The notes: a model not told the origin generated them from the letters alone. 64,000 nucleotides of DNA from Pseudoduganella albidiflava (GCF_004322755.1 NZ_CP036401.1:310001-374000); one strand, 5' to 3'; positions 8,153-16,682 are shown, counted from the first letter of the stretch. Program-made: numbers and translations.

Positions 8153-8563
8153 CTAGTTGGCGCCATCGACCGCGATGGCCTGCATCGCCGTCATCTTCTG
8201 TGCGGGCGACAGGCCGGGATGCCGGTCGATGCAGGCGAGCGCCATGGATTCGCATGCGCCGCGGATTCCCTGGTGATCGGCGCGCGACTCCTGCACGATC
8301 CGCCGCGATGCCTGGTCCACGCGCGCCCGGTACTGTTCGGACGAACGTGCCAGCAGGGGACCTTTCGCCAGGCGGGTGCCGCAGCTGAGCGGCTCATCGA
8401 GCAGCGCGCGATAGGCCGCCGCCCGCTGCTCCACCGCCTTGGCGCACGCCGCCACCAGCCCTTCCATTTCCGGATTGCCCAAAGCCTCGCCCCTTGGCGC
8501 CTCCTGCGCGGCAACGCCGGAGCACATCGCCAGCAATGCCAGTGCGAGCGAACAGGTTTTCAT
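8153..8563 (-). CDS. Small exported protein with four cysteines
   Basis: 136 residues. A signal peptide (MKTCSLALALLAMCSGVAAQ) precedes a helical body with four cysteines (ACAKAV, LSCGTR, RGACES, ALACID), which could form two disulfides in the periplasm. Several Arg/Gln-rich helices (SSEQYRARVDQASRR) and no catalytic motif are seen. I do not recognise a family. The start at 8563 has GGGGAA upstream. It lies 34 bp before the SMI1/KNR4 gene on the same strand, so they may be co-transcribed. Confidence 0.65.
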   Translation of the reverse strand: MKTCSLALALLAMCSGVAAQEAPRGEALGNPEMEGLVAACAKAVEQRAAAYRALLDEPLSCGTRLAKGPLLARSSEQYRARVDQASRRIVQESRADHQGIRGACESMALACIDRHPGLSPAQKMTAMQAIAVDGAN

Positions 8564-8669
8564 GCGGTTCCCCATGAGATCGATGACGCGGCAGCTTACC
8601 AGAGCTTGCTGTGGCTGGACCGTCGTCTTGCGCCTCGAGTGTGCCGGCGGAACCCGCGGGCGCGGCCTG

Positions 8670-9530
8670 TCATGCCTTGCGGCGGCGTGCCGCCACGCCC
8701 AGCAAGGCGAGACCGCCCAGCAGCATGGCATAGGTGCCGGGTTCCGGTACCGGCGTCACGCCATCCCACACCGACGAATAGCCTTCCACGATGACGAAGG
8801 TCTGGAGAAATCCGCTGGTCTCGGCGCCACCCGTGTTGGCGAAGCTGGCCGACAGCACGCCGTCCCAGCTGTTGCTGACACCGACCACGGTGTTGTCGTC
8901 GAGGACGTCGAAGCCGGCATCGATATAGCGTTCCTGCGCATCCGTCACGAACGTGCCGTTCACCATCCCGCCCACGTTCAGCAGGGCATGGGACGTCGCA
9001 TACTCGGCCATGTCGGCTTCCAGGTTGTAGCCCATGGAGGTGCGGGCGTGCATGTCCGCGGTGACGCTGAAGGTGACCGCCGTGTTGGCGGACAGCGTGA
9101 AGGTATTCTCGGGCGTCGCGCCGATGGATGCGGCGCGATACGTACCGTAGGCATCGAGCGCGCTGTGCGCCGCGCCTTCCGCGGACATCCACGTGAACCC
9201 CGCCACGTTATTCGCGGTCATGATGCTGCCCACGGAAGACGACCAGGCGGAGTGCGTCTCGCCCGTGAACAGGCCGCCCTGCTGCGGCGCGTAGTTCTGG
9301 AACTGGTAGCTCTCCGACACCTCGCCGAAGCCCTCGGCCCGGCTGTCGATGAACGAGGGCCCGTTCAGGTTGAAGGTGAGCGACGGTGCGATGCCGTCGC
9401 CGGTATCCAGGTCGGTCAGCGTGATGACCAGGTTGCCGAAAGCCGCACTGCTGCTGGCATCCGCCAGGGCCGGGCCGGCCGCCGCCGCCATGCAGGCCAG
9501 GGCCAGGGTATGCATTACAAAGCGCTTCAT
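8670..9530 (-). CDS. PEP-CTERM sorting domain protein, DL-x-DDGI family, paralogue 3
   Basis: 286 residues with a signal peptide (cut near AAGPALADA) and a C-terminal PVPEPGTYAMLLGG signal with the basic tail ARRRKA. The shared family motif is LVITLTDLDTGDGIAPSLTF at about residue 38; the second motif is TFTLSANTAVTFSVTADMHA. SWDGVLSASFANTG is almost the same as SWSGVLSASFSNLG of the next gene, so these two are close tandem duplicates. The start at 9530 has GGAGA four bases upstream. Confidence 0.85.
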   Translation of the reverse strand: MKRFVMHTLALACMAAAAGPALADASSSAAFGNLVITLTDLDTGDGIAPSLTFNLNGPSFIDSRAEGFGEVSESYQFQNYAPQQGGLFTGETHSAWSSSVGSIMTANNVAGFTWMSAEGAAHSALDAYGTYRAASIGATPENTFTLSANTAVTFSVTADMHARTSMGYNLEADMAEYATSHALLNVGGMVNGTFVTDAQERYIDAGFDVLDDNTVVGVSNSWDGVLSASFANTGGAETSGFLQTFVIVEGYSSVWDGVTPVPEPGTYAMLLGGLALLGVAARRRKA

Positions 9531-9608
9531 GGGTTCTCCGTAGTGGGCTGCGTTCAGTGAGCTGCGGTCAGTGAGCAAAGGCCGTGAGCAAGGTCCGGTG
9601 AGCGGGCT

Positions 9609-10478
9609 TCATCCGGCACGCTGGCGGCGGCGCGCCAGCGCGCCGATCAGTCCCAGTCCGCCCAGCAGCATCCCGTAGGTCGACGGTTCCGGCACGGCTG
9701 CCAGCACGGCGTCGCCCTGGATCGTGGCGTTGGCGCCGAACACGCCCTGGGTGCTCACGTCGCCCAGGTTGCTGAAGCTTGCCGACAGTACGCCGCTCCA
9801 GCTGTCCGACTCGCCCGCCAGCACGCTGATGCCTTGCTCGGCCAGGTCTTCCAGCGGCGTCACGCCATCCGGCGCCAGGCCGCCCGCGAAGAGTTTCAAC
9901 ATGGCCGAGGCGCTTTCGCTGTTGCCCTGCCATGGCGTGGCGATGGTGGTGCTGGCGCTCATCGACGCGTCCAGTGAAAACACCACTTTCGTATTGGCGG
10001 TCAGCGTGAAGTCGAGCAGGCCGCTCGGACTGCCGGGCAGGCTGGCATAGCCCCAGAAATGCGAGCGTTGGTCGGTGCCGCTGTGAGCGCTACCAGATAT
10101 ATCCGCAGCGGTGAACCCGACGCCGCCGCTGGACCCGGTCACGCTGCCGGCCTGCGTTGCCAGGTCGGTATGCACGCTGCCCGCCACATTGGTGGCAGGC
10201 CAGGCGCCACGGTTGAAATACGATTTGTACTGGGCGCCCGGCTCGTTGATGCTGTCGCGATAGTTCAGCGCCTCGCCGCGAACCAGGGCACCGCCCATGT
10301 ACATTGCCGGGTCGGGCAGGAACGAGATGGCGGCCGCAATGCCATCGTCCGGATCGAGGTCGATCACCGTCACGGTGACGTGGTTGACTGCCAGGGTGCT
10401 GAACGCGTCAGCAAGCGCGGGACCGGCTGCCACAGCAAGGCAAACGGCCGCCGCCGCGTGGGAAGCGACGAATTTCAT
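9609..10478 (-). CDS. PEP-CTERM sorting domain protein, DL-x-DDGI family, paralogue 4
   Basis: 289 residues. Signal peptide cut near AAGPALADA, identical to paralogue 3; family motif VTVIDLDPDDGIAAAISF; second motif FTLTANTKVVFSLDASM; C-terminal AVPEPSTYGMLLGG, helix, ARRRQRAG. Start at 10478 preceded by GAGGAGG. It lies upstream of paralogue 3 on the same strand with a 78-base gap and is probably co-transcribed. The role is unknown; tandem duplication suggests that variation in a surface or matrix component is being kept. Confidence 0.85.
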   Translation of the reverse strand: MKFVASHAAAAVCLAVAAGPALADAFSTLAVNHVTVTVIDLDPDDGIAAAISFLPDPAMYMGGALVRGEALNYRDSINEPGAQYKSYFNRGAWPATNVAGSVHTDLATQAGSVTGSSGGVGFTAADISGSAHSGTDQRSHFWGYASLPGSPSGLLDFTLTANTKVVFSLDASMSASTTIATPWQGNSESASAMLKLFAGGLAPDGVTPLEDLAEQGISVLAGESDSWSGVLSASFSNLGDVSTQGVFGANATIQGDAVLAAVPEPSTYGMLLGGLGLIGALARRRQRAG

Positions 10479-10825
10479 TGGACCTCCTCGGGTTGTCATG
10501 AAGCCAAATATGCTGAGGATCTGGTGGTTTGTCCATCGCCTGATGCATTTTTCTTATTTTTTTTTTTTTTAGCGGGTAAAAAAACCGCATTTTTTGTTGC
10601 CGTTCCATCCAGCTCTGCAGAATGAAATTGCATCATCGAAGCCGCTTTTTATCGCCGGGATATTGATCGGAACGTGATGGGAACGTTTCCCTTATTCCGT
10701 TGGAATTTGTTAACGCCGAGTTTTTTTTGTCAAAAATTCCATACCTTCCTGCCGGCGAGGTTGCTATATTCGCCTGTCGACTATTGGTCAGGAAGTAACG
10801 CAAACCACACGGGGAGGGTGCTGCA
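10479..10825. other. AT-rich intergenic region with a T14 tract
   Basis: 347 bases between a leftward PEP-CTERM gene and the rightward subtilase. It is much more AT-rich than its surroundings. A run of 14 T residues lies at 10557-10570, followed by the hairpin GCGG-N9-CCGC (10572-10588) and six Ts, an arrangement like an intrinsic terminator reading rightward. Promoters for both genes are expected here but no clear pair was assigned; the ribosome site of the subtilase is GGGGAGGG just before 10826. Confidence 0.5.
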
Positions 10826-13800
10826 ATGACGAAATCCAGGGTTCGGAATCACCGATTTTTACGGCTGTTGATGGGAGCGCTACCAGTGCTGGCCTGCCTC
10901 CATGCGGCCCATGCCGCCGACCTGCGCCGGGCCTACATCGTCCAGCTGGCCGAACCGCCGGTGGCCAGTTATCGCGGCGACATCAGTGGCTTGCGCGCGA
11001 CCATGGTCGCCACCGGCCAGCGGCTCGATGTGTCGAGTACACCCGCTCGCCAGTACCAGGGCTACCTCAGCGGCAGGCAGGACCAGGTCAAGGCGCTCTT
11101 GCCGGCCGCCGCGATCACGCACCAATACCAGGTGGTGTTCAATGGCTTTGCCGCGCGCCTCACCGAAGCCGAAGTGCGCACGCTGAAAGCCAGCGGCAAG
11201 ACGCTGCGCATCGTGCCCGACCAGCGCCAGCGCGTGATCACCAACTACACCCCGGCCTTCCTCGGCCTCGACCAGCCGGGCGGCCTGTGGGAACAGCTCG
11301 GCGGCAGCGAACAGGCGGGCGAAGACATCATCGTCGGCGTGATCGACACCGGAGTGTGGCCGGAAAACCTGTCGTACGCCGACCGGATCGACAGTAAGGG
11401 CCGGCCCACCTTCGACGGCGGCGCCACCCTTGCATACGGTGCGCCGCCCGCTCGCTGGAAAGGCGCCTGCCAGGCCGGCGAAGGCTTCACGGAAGAGCAG
11501 TGCAACAACAAGCTGATCGGTGCGCGTTACTTCGACGCGGGGTTCCGGGCCAGCGGCAATGCGCTGCACTGGACCGAATTCCAGTCGCCGCGCGATTCGC
11601 TGGGCGGACCGGCCGGCATGGGCGGGCATGGCACCCACACGTCGACCACGGCGGCCGGCAACGCCAACGTGCCGGCCCTCGCACCGAACGGAGACATGCT
11701 GGCCCTGCGCAGCGGTATCGCGCCGCGTGCGCGCATCGCCGCATACAAGGTGTGCTGGAGCTTCCGGCCGGCCAACGCCGAGGTGGGCAACACGTGCTAC
11801 GACAGCGACAGCATCGCGGCCATCGAGGCCGCGGTGACGGATGGTGTCGATGTGCTGAACTACTCGATCACAGGCGGCCTGAGCCCGCTGGAACCGGTCG
11901 AACAGGCGTTCCGCCATGCGGTGACGGCCGGCGTATTCGTGGCCGCCGCCGGCGGCAACTACGGTCCCGGCAATACCGTCAACCATATGGGCCCGTGGCT
12001 CGCCACGGTGGCCGCCGCCACCCACGACCGGACGCACACCGCCGCGGTCACGCTGGCCAACGGCCAGGTCTTCCACGGCAGCTCGCTCAACGCCAGGGCG
12101 CTGCCCGCGATGCCGGTGATCCGCGCTGGTGCCGCCGTCGTGGCGGGCGGCGACAGCTCGTTTGCGCAGCAGTGCTTCGGCGCGGAGGAAGCCGGTGCCG
12201 TCCAGCTCGACCCGGCCAAGGTGGCCGGCAAGATCGTGGCGTGCTCGCGCGGCTTCATCGAGCCGGCCCGGCAGGTCGACGTGGTGAAGGCCGCTGGCGG
12301 CGCGGGCGTGATCTTGCTGGACAACGGTTCCGGTCCCACGCTCAGCCTGTACAGCCTGCCCACCATCTATGTCGGCCAGGCGGACGGCGAAGCGATCTAC
12401 GCCTACGCGGGCACGGCCGGCGCCCGCGCCGCGCTGTCGGCCAGCGAGCTGACGCCGATGTACGGCCCGGCGCTGGCCGACTTTTCCTCGCGCGGCCCGA
12501 ACGTCTTCGATCCCGGCGTGATGAAACCCGACATGACCGCCCCCGGCGTCGATATCCTGGCCGGCATCTCGCCCAGCCTGAGCCCCGCGCAACGCGGCGC
12601 CGTCGTGGCCGGCACCGGGCGGGCCCACAGCCTGTCGATGTACATGTCCGGCACCTCGATGGCCACGCCGCACGTGGCCGGCATCGCCGCGCTGCTGAAG
12701 CAGCGGCATGCCGGCTGGTCGCCGTCCGCCATCAAGTCGGCGCTGATGACCAGCGCCCGCACCGTGCTGCCGACATCGCTCGAAGGCGACATGGACGGCA
12801 CGCTGCCGTGGGGCCAGGGAGCCGGCCTGGTGGTGCCGAATGTCTCCGCCGATCCCGGCCTGGTGTATGACATCACCCCGGCCGAATACCAGCGCTATGT
12901 GTGCGGCGCCAGCGGCGAAACCGTCGATTGCGGGCAGGGCAGCCTGCCCGGCCATGCGCTGAACCTGGCCTCCATCGCGCTGCCCGGCGTCGTCGGCAAC
13001 CAGACCATCACCCGCCGTGTCACCAACGTCGGCGACACGACGGCGCTCTACAACGCCAGCACCAGCCTCGATGGTTTCGATGTGACGGTCACGCCGGCCA
13101 CGCTGCAGCTTGCGCCGGGCGAGACCCGCAGCTACACCGTCAGCCTGGCGCGCACCGATGCCGCGCACGGCGCATGGAAACTGGGCGAACTGGTGTGGGA
13201 GGATGGCGAGCGCAAGGTGCGCAGCCCGTTGCAGGCGCGCTATAACAGTGGCGTGGAAGCCCCGGCGGTGGTCTCCGCCACCAGCACCAGCGGCAGCCGC
13301 CAGATCGACGTGCAGGCCGGCTTCGATGGTGTCATGACGGCGGAGCGGGGCGGCATGCGCGAATACACGCGCCTGGCGCAGACCGTGACGCAGGCACCCG
13401 CCGGCTCGATCGAATCGATGGACGATGTGGCGAATGCCTGCAAGGCCCGCGGCGCGGGCGTGAAGGCGGTGTCGATCGGCATCCCGAACAATACCGTCAT
13501 CGCGCGGTTCGAGATCTCCAACCGGGACACCGAAGGCGGCGCCGACAACGACCTGGACCTGGCCGTGCTGGACCAGTACAACCAGCTGGTCGGCTACAGC
13601 GGCCACGCCGATTCGAACGAGAGCGTCACTCTGGTCAAGCCCGGCATGGGCGTGGCGAAGATCTGCGTGCTGGGTTACCAGCTCAAGAACGGCAGCAGCA
13701 CCAGTTTCACGCTGTCGTATGCCACGGCGATTCCCAGGGATACCAGGGGCAGCGTCAAGCTGGCGCTGCCGGCCGCCGTGGCGCAGGGCGGCTCGTACCA

Positions 13801-13972
13801 GGTGGGCGTCAGCTGGACCGGCCTGGAGCAGGGCAAGCACTACCTCGGCGGCGTGCACCTGCTGAACCCGGCCACGGGCGCCGGCACCGTCACGCAGCTC
13901 GACATCGATACGCGGGACGTGCCGCGGGAAGTACCGACGGGGGCCTTCAAGCGGATGCGGGCCGAGCGCTAG
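10826..13972 (+). CDS. Secreted subtilisin-like serine protease (S8 family, PA domain)
   Basis: 1048 residues. Order: signal peptide (to about residue 31), inhibitor I9-type propeptide with YIVQLAEPP, S8 catalytic domain with D174 (IDTGVWPE), H268 (GHGTHTSTTAAGN) and S611 (GTSMATPHVAG), an inserted protease-associated domain around residues 440-545 (AGKIVACSRG, GAGVILLDNG), a fibronectin-like domain after residue 720, and a C-terminal beta region. This is the cucumisin/lactocepin-like layout, a secreted broad protease. Cysteines in the catalytic domain suggest disulfides. No PEP-CTERM tail is present. The frame is complete and codon use matches the neighbours. Confidence 0.95.
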   Translation: MTKSRVRNHRFLRLLMGALPVLACLHAAHAADLRRAYIVQLAEPPVASYRGDISGLRATMVATGQRLDVSSTPARQYQGYLSGRQDQVKALLPAAAITHQYQVVFNGFAARLTEAEVRTLKASGKTLRIVPDQRQRVITNYTPAFLGLDQPGGLWEQLGGSEQAGEDIIVGVIDTGVWPENLSYADRIDSKGRPTFDGGATLAYGAPPARWKGACQAGEGFTEEQCNNKLIGARYFDAGFRASGNALHWTEFQSPRDSLGGPAGMGGHGTHTSTTAAGNANVPALAPNGDMLALRSGIAPRARIAAYKVCWSFRPANAEVGNTCYDSDSIAAIEAAVTDGVDVLNYSITGGLSPLEPVEQAFRHAVTAGVFVAAAGGNYGPGNTVNHMGPWLATVAAATHDRTHTAAVTLANGQVFHGSSLNARALPAMPVIRAGAAVVAGGDSSFAQQCFGAEEAGAVQLDPAKVAGKIVACSRGFIEPARQVDVVKAAGGAGVILLDNGSGPTLSLYSLPTIYVGQADGEAIYAYAGTAGARAALSASELTPMYGPALADFSSRGPNVFDPGVMKPDMTAPGVDILAGISPSLSPAQRGAVVAGTGRAHSLSMYMSGTSMATPHVAGIAALLKQRHAGWSPSAIKSALMTSARTVLPTSLEGDMDGTLPWGQGAGLVVPNVSADPGLVYDITPAEYQRYVCGASGETVDCGQGSLPGHALNLASIALPGVVGNQTITRRVTNVGDTTALYNASTSLDGFDVTVTPATLQLAPGETRSYTVSLARTDAAHGAWKLGELVWEDGERKVRSPLQARYNSGVEAPAVVSATSTSGSRQIDVQAGFDGVMTAERGGMREYTRLAQTVTQAPAGSIESMDDVANACKARGAGVKAVSIGIPNNTVIARFEISNRDTEGGADNDLDLAVLDQYNQLVGYSGHADSNESVTLVKPGMGVAKICVLGYQLKNGSSTSFTLSYATAIPRDTRGSVKLALPAAVAQGGSYQVGVSWTGLEQGKHYLGGVHLLNPATGAGTVTQLDIDTRDVPREVPTGAFKRMRAER

Positions 13973-14101
13973 GATGATCGATCCCGGTTGAAGACCGCCA
14001 GTGCCGGGACGGCGGTCCATCGCGCTCCTGGCCGCAGCAGATAGCTGGCGGGGCCGGGCCGGAAGCGGACCCATCCAGATGGGCCGGGAAAAACTTTGAT
14101 A

Positions 14102-14117
14102 GGGAAATATATTTCCC
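14102..14117. promoter_or_regulatory. Perfect 16-bp palindrome upstream of the three-gene cassette
   Basis: GGGAAATATATTTCCC reads the same on both strands and lies 60 bases before the first gene of the cassette at 14178. It is AT-rich in the centre and embedded in an AT-rich segment, as expected for a dimeric regulator site at a promoter. The regulator is unknown. Confidence 0.55.
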
Positions 14118-14177
14118 ATTAGCAATTTCTTTGGTAGCATGGCATTTTGACTCGCACCCGCTGCGGCGGATTCATGC

Positions 14178-14591
14178 ATGCCTGGACTGGTTGAACACAT
14201 CGATGCGATCGCGCGCAGGGAACAGCGCGCGGTGCTCTACCTGGAATTCCATCCCCGGCCCCGCGCCGAGTGGAGGCACTACCGCTTCGAGGACGACGCC
14301 ACACGCGCTGCCATCCTTGCCTGGCTCGATGCGCATGGCGTGCCCTGGACCCGGTGCGGTCCGTTTGCCGATCCGCGGGTCATGGCGCCGTATCTCGGCC
14401 AAGTCTATCTCCACATTCCCTACGACGAGTCGCTGGCCGGCTATCGCGTGCTGCGCGATTACCTGGAACATCCGGATGGCAGCATGCGCCATGCCGGCGT
14501 GCGCTTCTATGCCATGCCGCTCGAGCATGCCATGAACAATGCGGAACACGACGAGCCAGGCTTCTGGGAACGCTGGGCTGAGGGATTTTGA
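14178..14591 (+). CDS. Hypothetical protein, first gene of the OGG-like/caspase-like cassette
   Basis: 137 residues, acidic, no signal peptide or membrane segment. Tryptophan/tyrosine-rich stretches (RPRAEWRHYRFEDD, GQVYLHIPYDES) and a C-terminal HDEPGFWERWAEGF are visible. I do not recognise a family. It is followed 91 bp later by the OGG-like gene on the same strand, and is preceded by a perfect palindrome at 14102. The ATG at 14178 has only a weak ribosome site (GGCGGA). It may be a separate conserved gene rather than a functional partner. Confidence 0.6.
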   Translation: MPGLVEHIDAIARREQRAVLYLEFHPRPRAEWRHYRFEDDATRAAILAWLDAHGVPWTRCGPFADPRVMAPYLGQVYLHIPYDESLAGYRVLRDYLEHPDGSMRHAGVRFYAMPLEHAMNNAEHDEPGFWERWAEGF

Positions 14592-14682
14592 TGGCGATCC
14601 AGCCAGCAATCGCTGCCGTGCCAGCGGCACAGGTATCCGGCGCGAACCAGGCGGCTGTGGCCACTTCCATGGAAAACGATCG

Positions 14683-15699
14683 ATGACATTACAAGAGCTC
14701 GTAAAAGGCGTGGCCGCGGAGGAGGTAAGCAGCCAGGCATTTCGCTACATGCCGAAGAACTGGGCCGCCTTCCCGAATCTGCCTGGCCTGCTCAGCGCCG
14801 CGGGCTATGGCCAGGCGCAGATCGATGCGGGATTTACGTTGTCACGCAGCGACGTGCGCACTGTCGTGCAGCGCCTGGGCGGCCCAGGCGGCGTGGCCCT
14901 GGTGCCGGTGTGGGGCTATCCGCGCGGCGTCGCCGGGCAGGGCAACCGCAAACCCCTGGCGGCCGTGTTCGATAACGCGGAGCTGATCACGACAACGCTG
15001 ATCCAGTGCCTGGGCCGGCAATGGCCGGCCAGCCGCGTGGTGGACGCGTTTGCGATTCCCCATCTTGGCCTGTCCACCCTGTCAAAAATCCTTTATTTTG
15101 CAGGCCTGGAATCGGCCGAAGGACCGCTGCTGATCTATGACCAGATGGTGATGCGTGCATTGCATCACCACGCCTTCGACGAATACGGGCCCTGGCCGGC
15201 ATACGGTGCAGGCCAGCAGAGCGCGTCGTATGGGCGGTTCGTCGCCTGCACGGCGCAGGCCGCGCGTGCACTGCATTGCACGCCTGACGTCATCGAATAC
15301 GCCCTGTTCCGTGAAGGACAGCGCCTCGGCCCTGCGGTGAAGGCCGCACCATCCGCTCCAGCCGGCGTGGCAGATGACAGGTGGCTGCATGCCCGGGGCT
15401 TTACCGTCGAGCTCACATGGGCCAGGCGCTCCCAGTTCTCGTACCGCGTCTCGGGCGCGGGGGCGATCACGCTGCGCTTTGGCCGCCAGGGCGAATGCAC
15501 CATCAGCAGCGACCAGGTGGCGGCCCTGAAAGCCGCGTTCCGGGGCTGCGAAGTCCCGCTGACGACCGGCCCCCACAGCTTGCGGGCCTGGCTGGAACAG
15601 CATGTCACCATGGTCCGGATCACTTCCTACCTGGCGCCTGTCCTGGTCATCCTGGGCCACGCGGAGCACCAGGGGCGCTACCTGAAATTTCCCAACTGA
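14683..15699 (+). CDS. OGG-like HhH DNA glycosylase-fold protein
   Basis: 338 residues. The middle third looks like an OGG/HhH-GPD core: a helical segment (ELITTTLIQCLGRQWPASR) leads into a hairpin-like block GLSTLSKILYFAG, then PLLIYDQMVMRAL. K135 and D153 sit 18 residues apart, close to the Lys-Asp pair of OGG1 (19 apart), so a bifunctional base-excision activity or derived DNA-lesion sensing is plausible. Residues beyond 230 form an extra domain of unknown kind (ITLRFGRQGECTISS, SYLAPVLVILGHAEHQG). Cytoplasmic. The ATG at 14683 has GGAAAA upstream. Thirteen bases separate it from the caspase-like gene, indicating an operon. Assignment rests on motif spacing only. Confidence 0.55.
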   Translation: MTLQELVKGVAAEEVSSQAFRYMPKNWAAFPNLPGLLSAAGYGQAQIDAGFTLSRSDVRTVVQRLGGPGGVALVPVWGYPRGVAGQGNRKPLAAVFDNAELITTTLIQCLGRQWPASRVVDAFAIPHLGLSTLSKILYFAGLESAEGPLLIYDQMVMRALHHHAFDEYGPWPAYGAGQQSASYGRFVACTAQAARALHCTPDVIEYALFREGQRLGPAVKAAPSAPAGVADDRWLHARGFTVELTWARRSQFSYRVSGAGAITLRFGRQGECTISSDQVAALKAAFRGCEVPLTTGPHSLRAWLEQHVTMVRITSYLAPVLVILGHAEHQGRYLKFPN

Positions 15700-15712
15700 C
15701 CGACAGGCAAGA

Positions 15713-16405
15713 ATGAAAAAACCCCATGCCAGCAGGGCCATCCTCGTATTTGAAAGCCCGTGGGAACTCGACGGAAGTGACGCGAACCGGAGCAGCGTGC
15801 TGCCGTTCGTCGAAGGCGTCGCCAAGTACGCGGGCGATACCGAGGTTTTCCACGCCAACTTCTATGATGAGTCCAGCTTCGACAAGGCACTCGACTGCCT
15901 GTGCAAGACCCGCTATCGAAACGCGATCGTGTATATCGCCGCGCATGGCGACAGCAAGTCGGCCGGTAATGTGAAACTCCATGCGCTGTTCGCCTTGATT
16001 TCATTGAAATCCCAGGATTTCAACATTACCGGGGTCGTGCTCGGCAGCTGCTTCACCGGTAGCCGGTCATTCACGCTCGAAGCCGGTATCGAGCAAAGCG
16101 CGATACGCTGGTGCGCCGGCTATGCGAGTTCCGTCGGCTGGCTGACTGGTACGATGATCGACTGCGCCATCCTGGCGGCTGCCAGCCGGCTCAAGCCCGC
16201 GGACTTCACGACAGAAAAAATGGTCAAATGTTTCGGCGGCGCGATCGCGCCATTCTCGCCGACCACCTATATCGGCAAAGACGAGAAAGAAGATCCGGTA
16301 GCGCTGGAAGATTCACTGCAATTCGTGGTGCAGCCGTCCGGCCAGGGCCACAAGGCGAAAAATGTCAGCGCCGCGGTCTTCGAGGAGCAGGCGGAATACC
16401 ATTGA
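15713..16405 (+). CDS. Caspase-like / CHAT-like (clan CD) protein
   Basis: 230 residues. Two motifs define it: NAIVYIAAHGDS with H78 at the end of a predicted strand, and GVVLGSCFTGS with C113 at the end of the next, 35 residues later. This is the His-Cys dyad layout of caspase-like and CHAT peptidases. A further CAGYASSVGW stretch matches the region that usually follows in such folds. No transmembrane or signal segment. Gene order with the OGG-like protein suggests a two-part module, perhaps lesion sensing coupled to protein cleavage. Whether it is a protease is not shown by sequence alone. Confidence 0.55.
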   Translation: MKKPHASRAILVFESPWELDGSDANRSSVLPFVEGVAKYAGDTEVFHANFYDESSFDKALDCLCKTRYRNAIVYIAAHGDSKSAGNVKLHALFALISLKSQDFNITGVVLGSCFTGSRSFTLEAGIEQSAIRWCAGYASSVGWLTGTMIDCAILAAASRLKPADFTTEKMVKCFGGAIAPFSPTTYIGKDEKEDPVALEDSLQFVVQPSGQGHKAKNVSAAVFEEQAEYH

Positions 16406-16597
16406 TGCAGCCGCGCACGCCGGGCGGGCAGTATTTCACGCCCGGGCATCCGCGCTGGCTATAGCCGCAATCGCAGGCCGCGCATCGGGCGCGTACGCGG
16501 GAATACGATATTCATGGAGGAGTGGAGCAGGCGGCTTGGGTGAAAGCCATTGATCTGGCAGCGAAGATGCTGAATGCGGCCGCGCCAAGAAGTGTTG

Positions 16598-16682
16598 TGG
16601 TGCCGGGAACCGGAATCGAACCGGTACGCCTTGCGGCGCGGGATTTTGAGTCCCGTGCGTCTACCTATTCCGCCATCCCGGC
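16598..16682 (-). tRNA. tRNA-Leu (anticodon CAA)
   Basis: The reverse strand folds into a complete class II tRNA: acceptor stem GCCGGGA pairing with TCCCGGC, D-arm, anticodon stem CGGGA/TCCCG with loop CTCAAAA giving anticodon CAA (16646-16648), a long variable arm (CGCCGCAAGGCGT) typical of leucine tRNA, T-arm ACCGG-TTCGATT-CCGGT, and an encoded CCA end. It decodes UUG. It lies just downstream of the OGG-like/caspase-like cassette; tRNA genes are frequent integration sites, but no flanking repeat of its 3' end was found. Confidence 0.96.

Noticed and set aside
10880..14200. A 1106-residue open frame on the minus strand opposite the subtilase
   Set aside because: It is the antisense of a gene with complete catalytic motifs. 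Its translation is Ala/Arg/His-rich with no recognisable domain, a usual effect of high GC content.
16598..16682. Attachment site of an integrated element at tRNA-Leu
   Set aside because: No integrase gene is nearby, and no second copy of the tRNA 3' end was found around the cassette at 14178-16405. The neighbourhood remains suggestive only.
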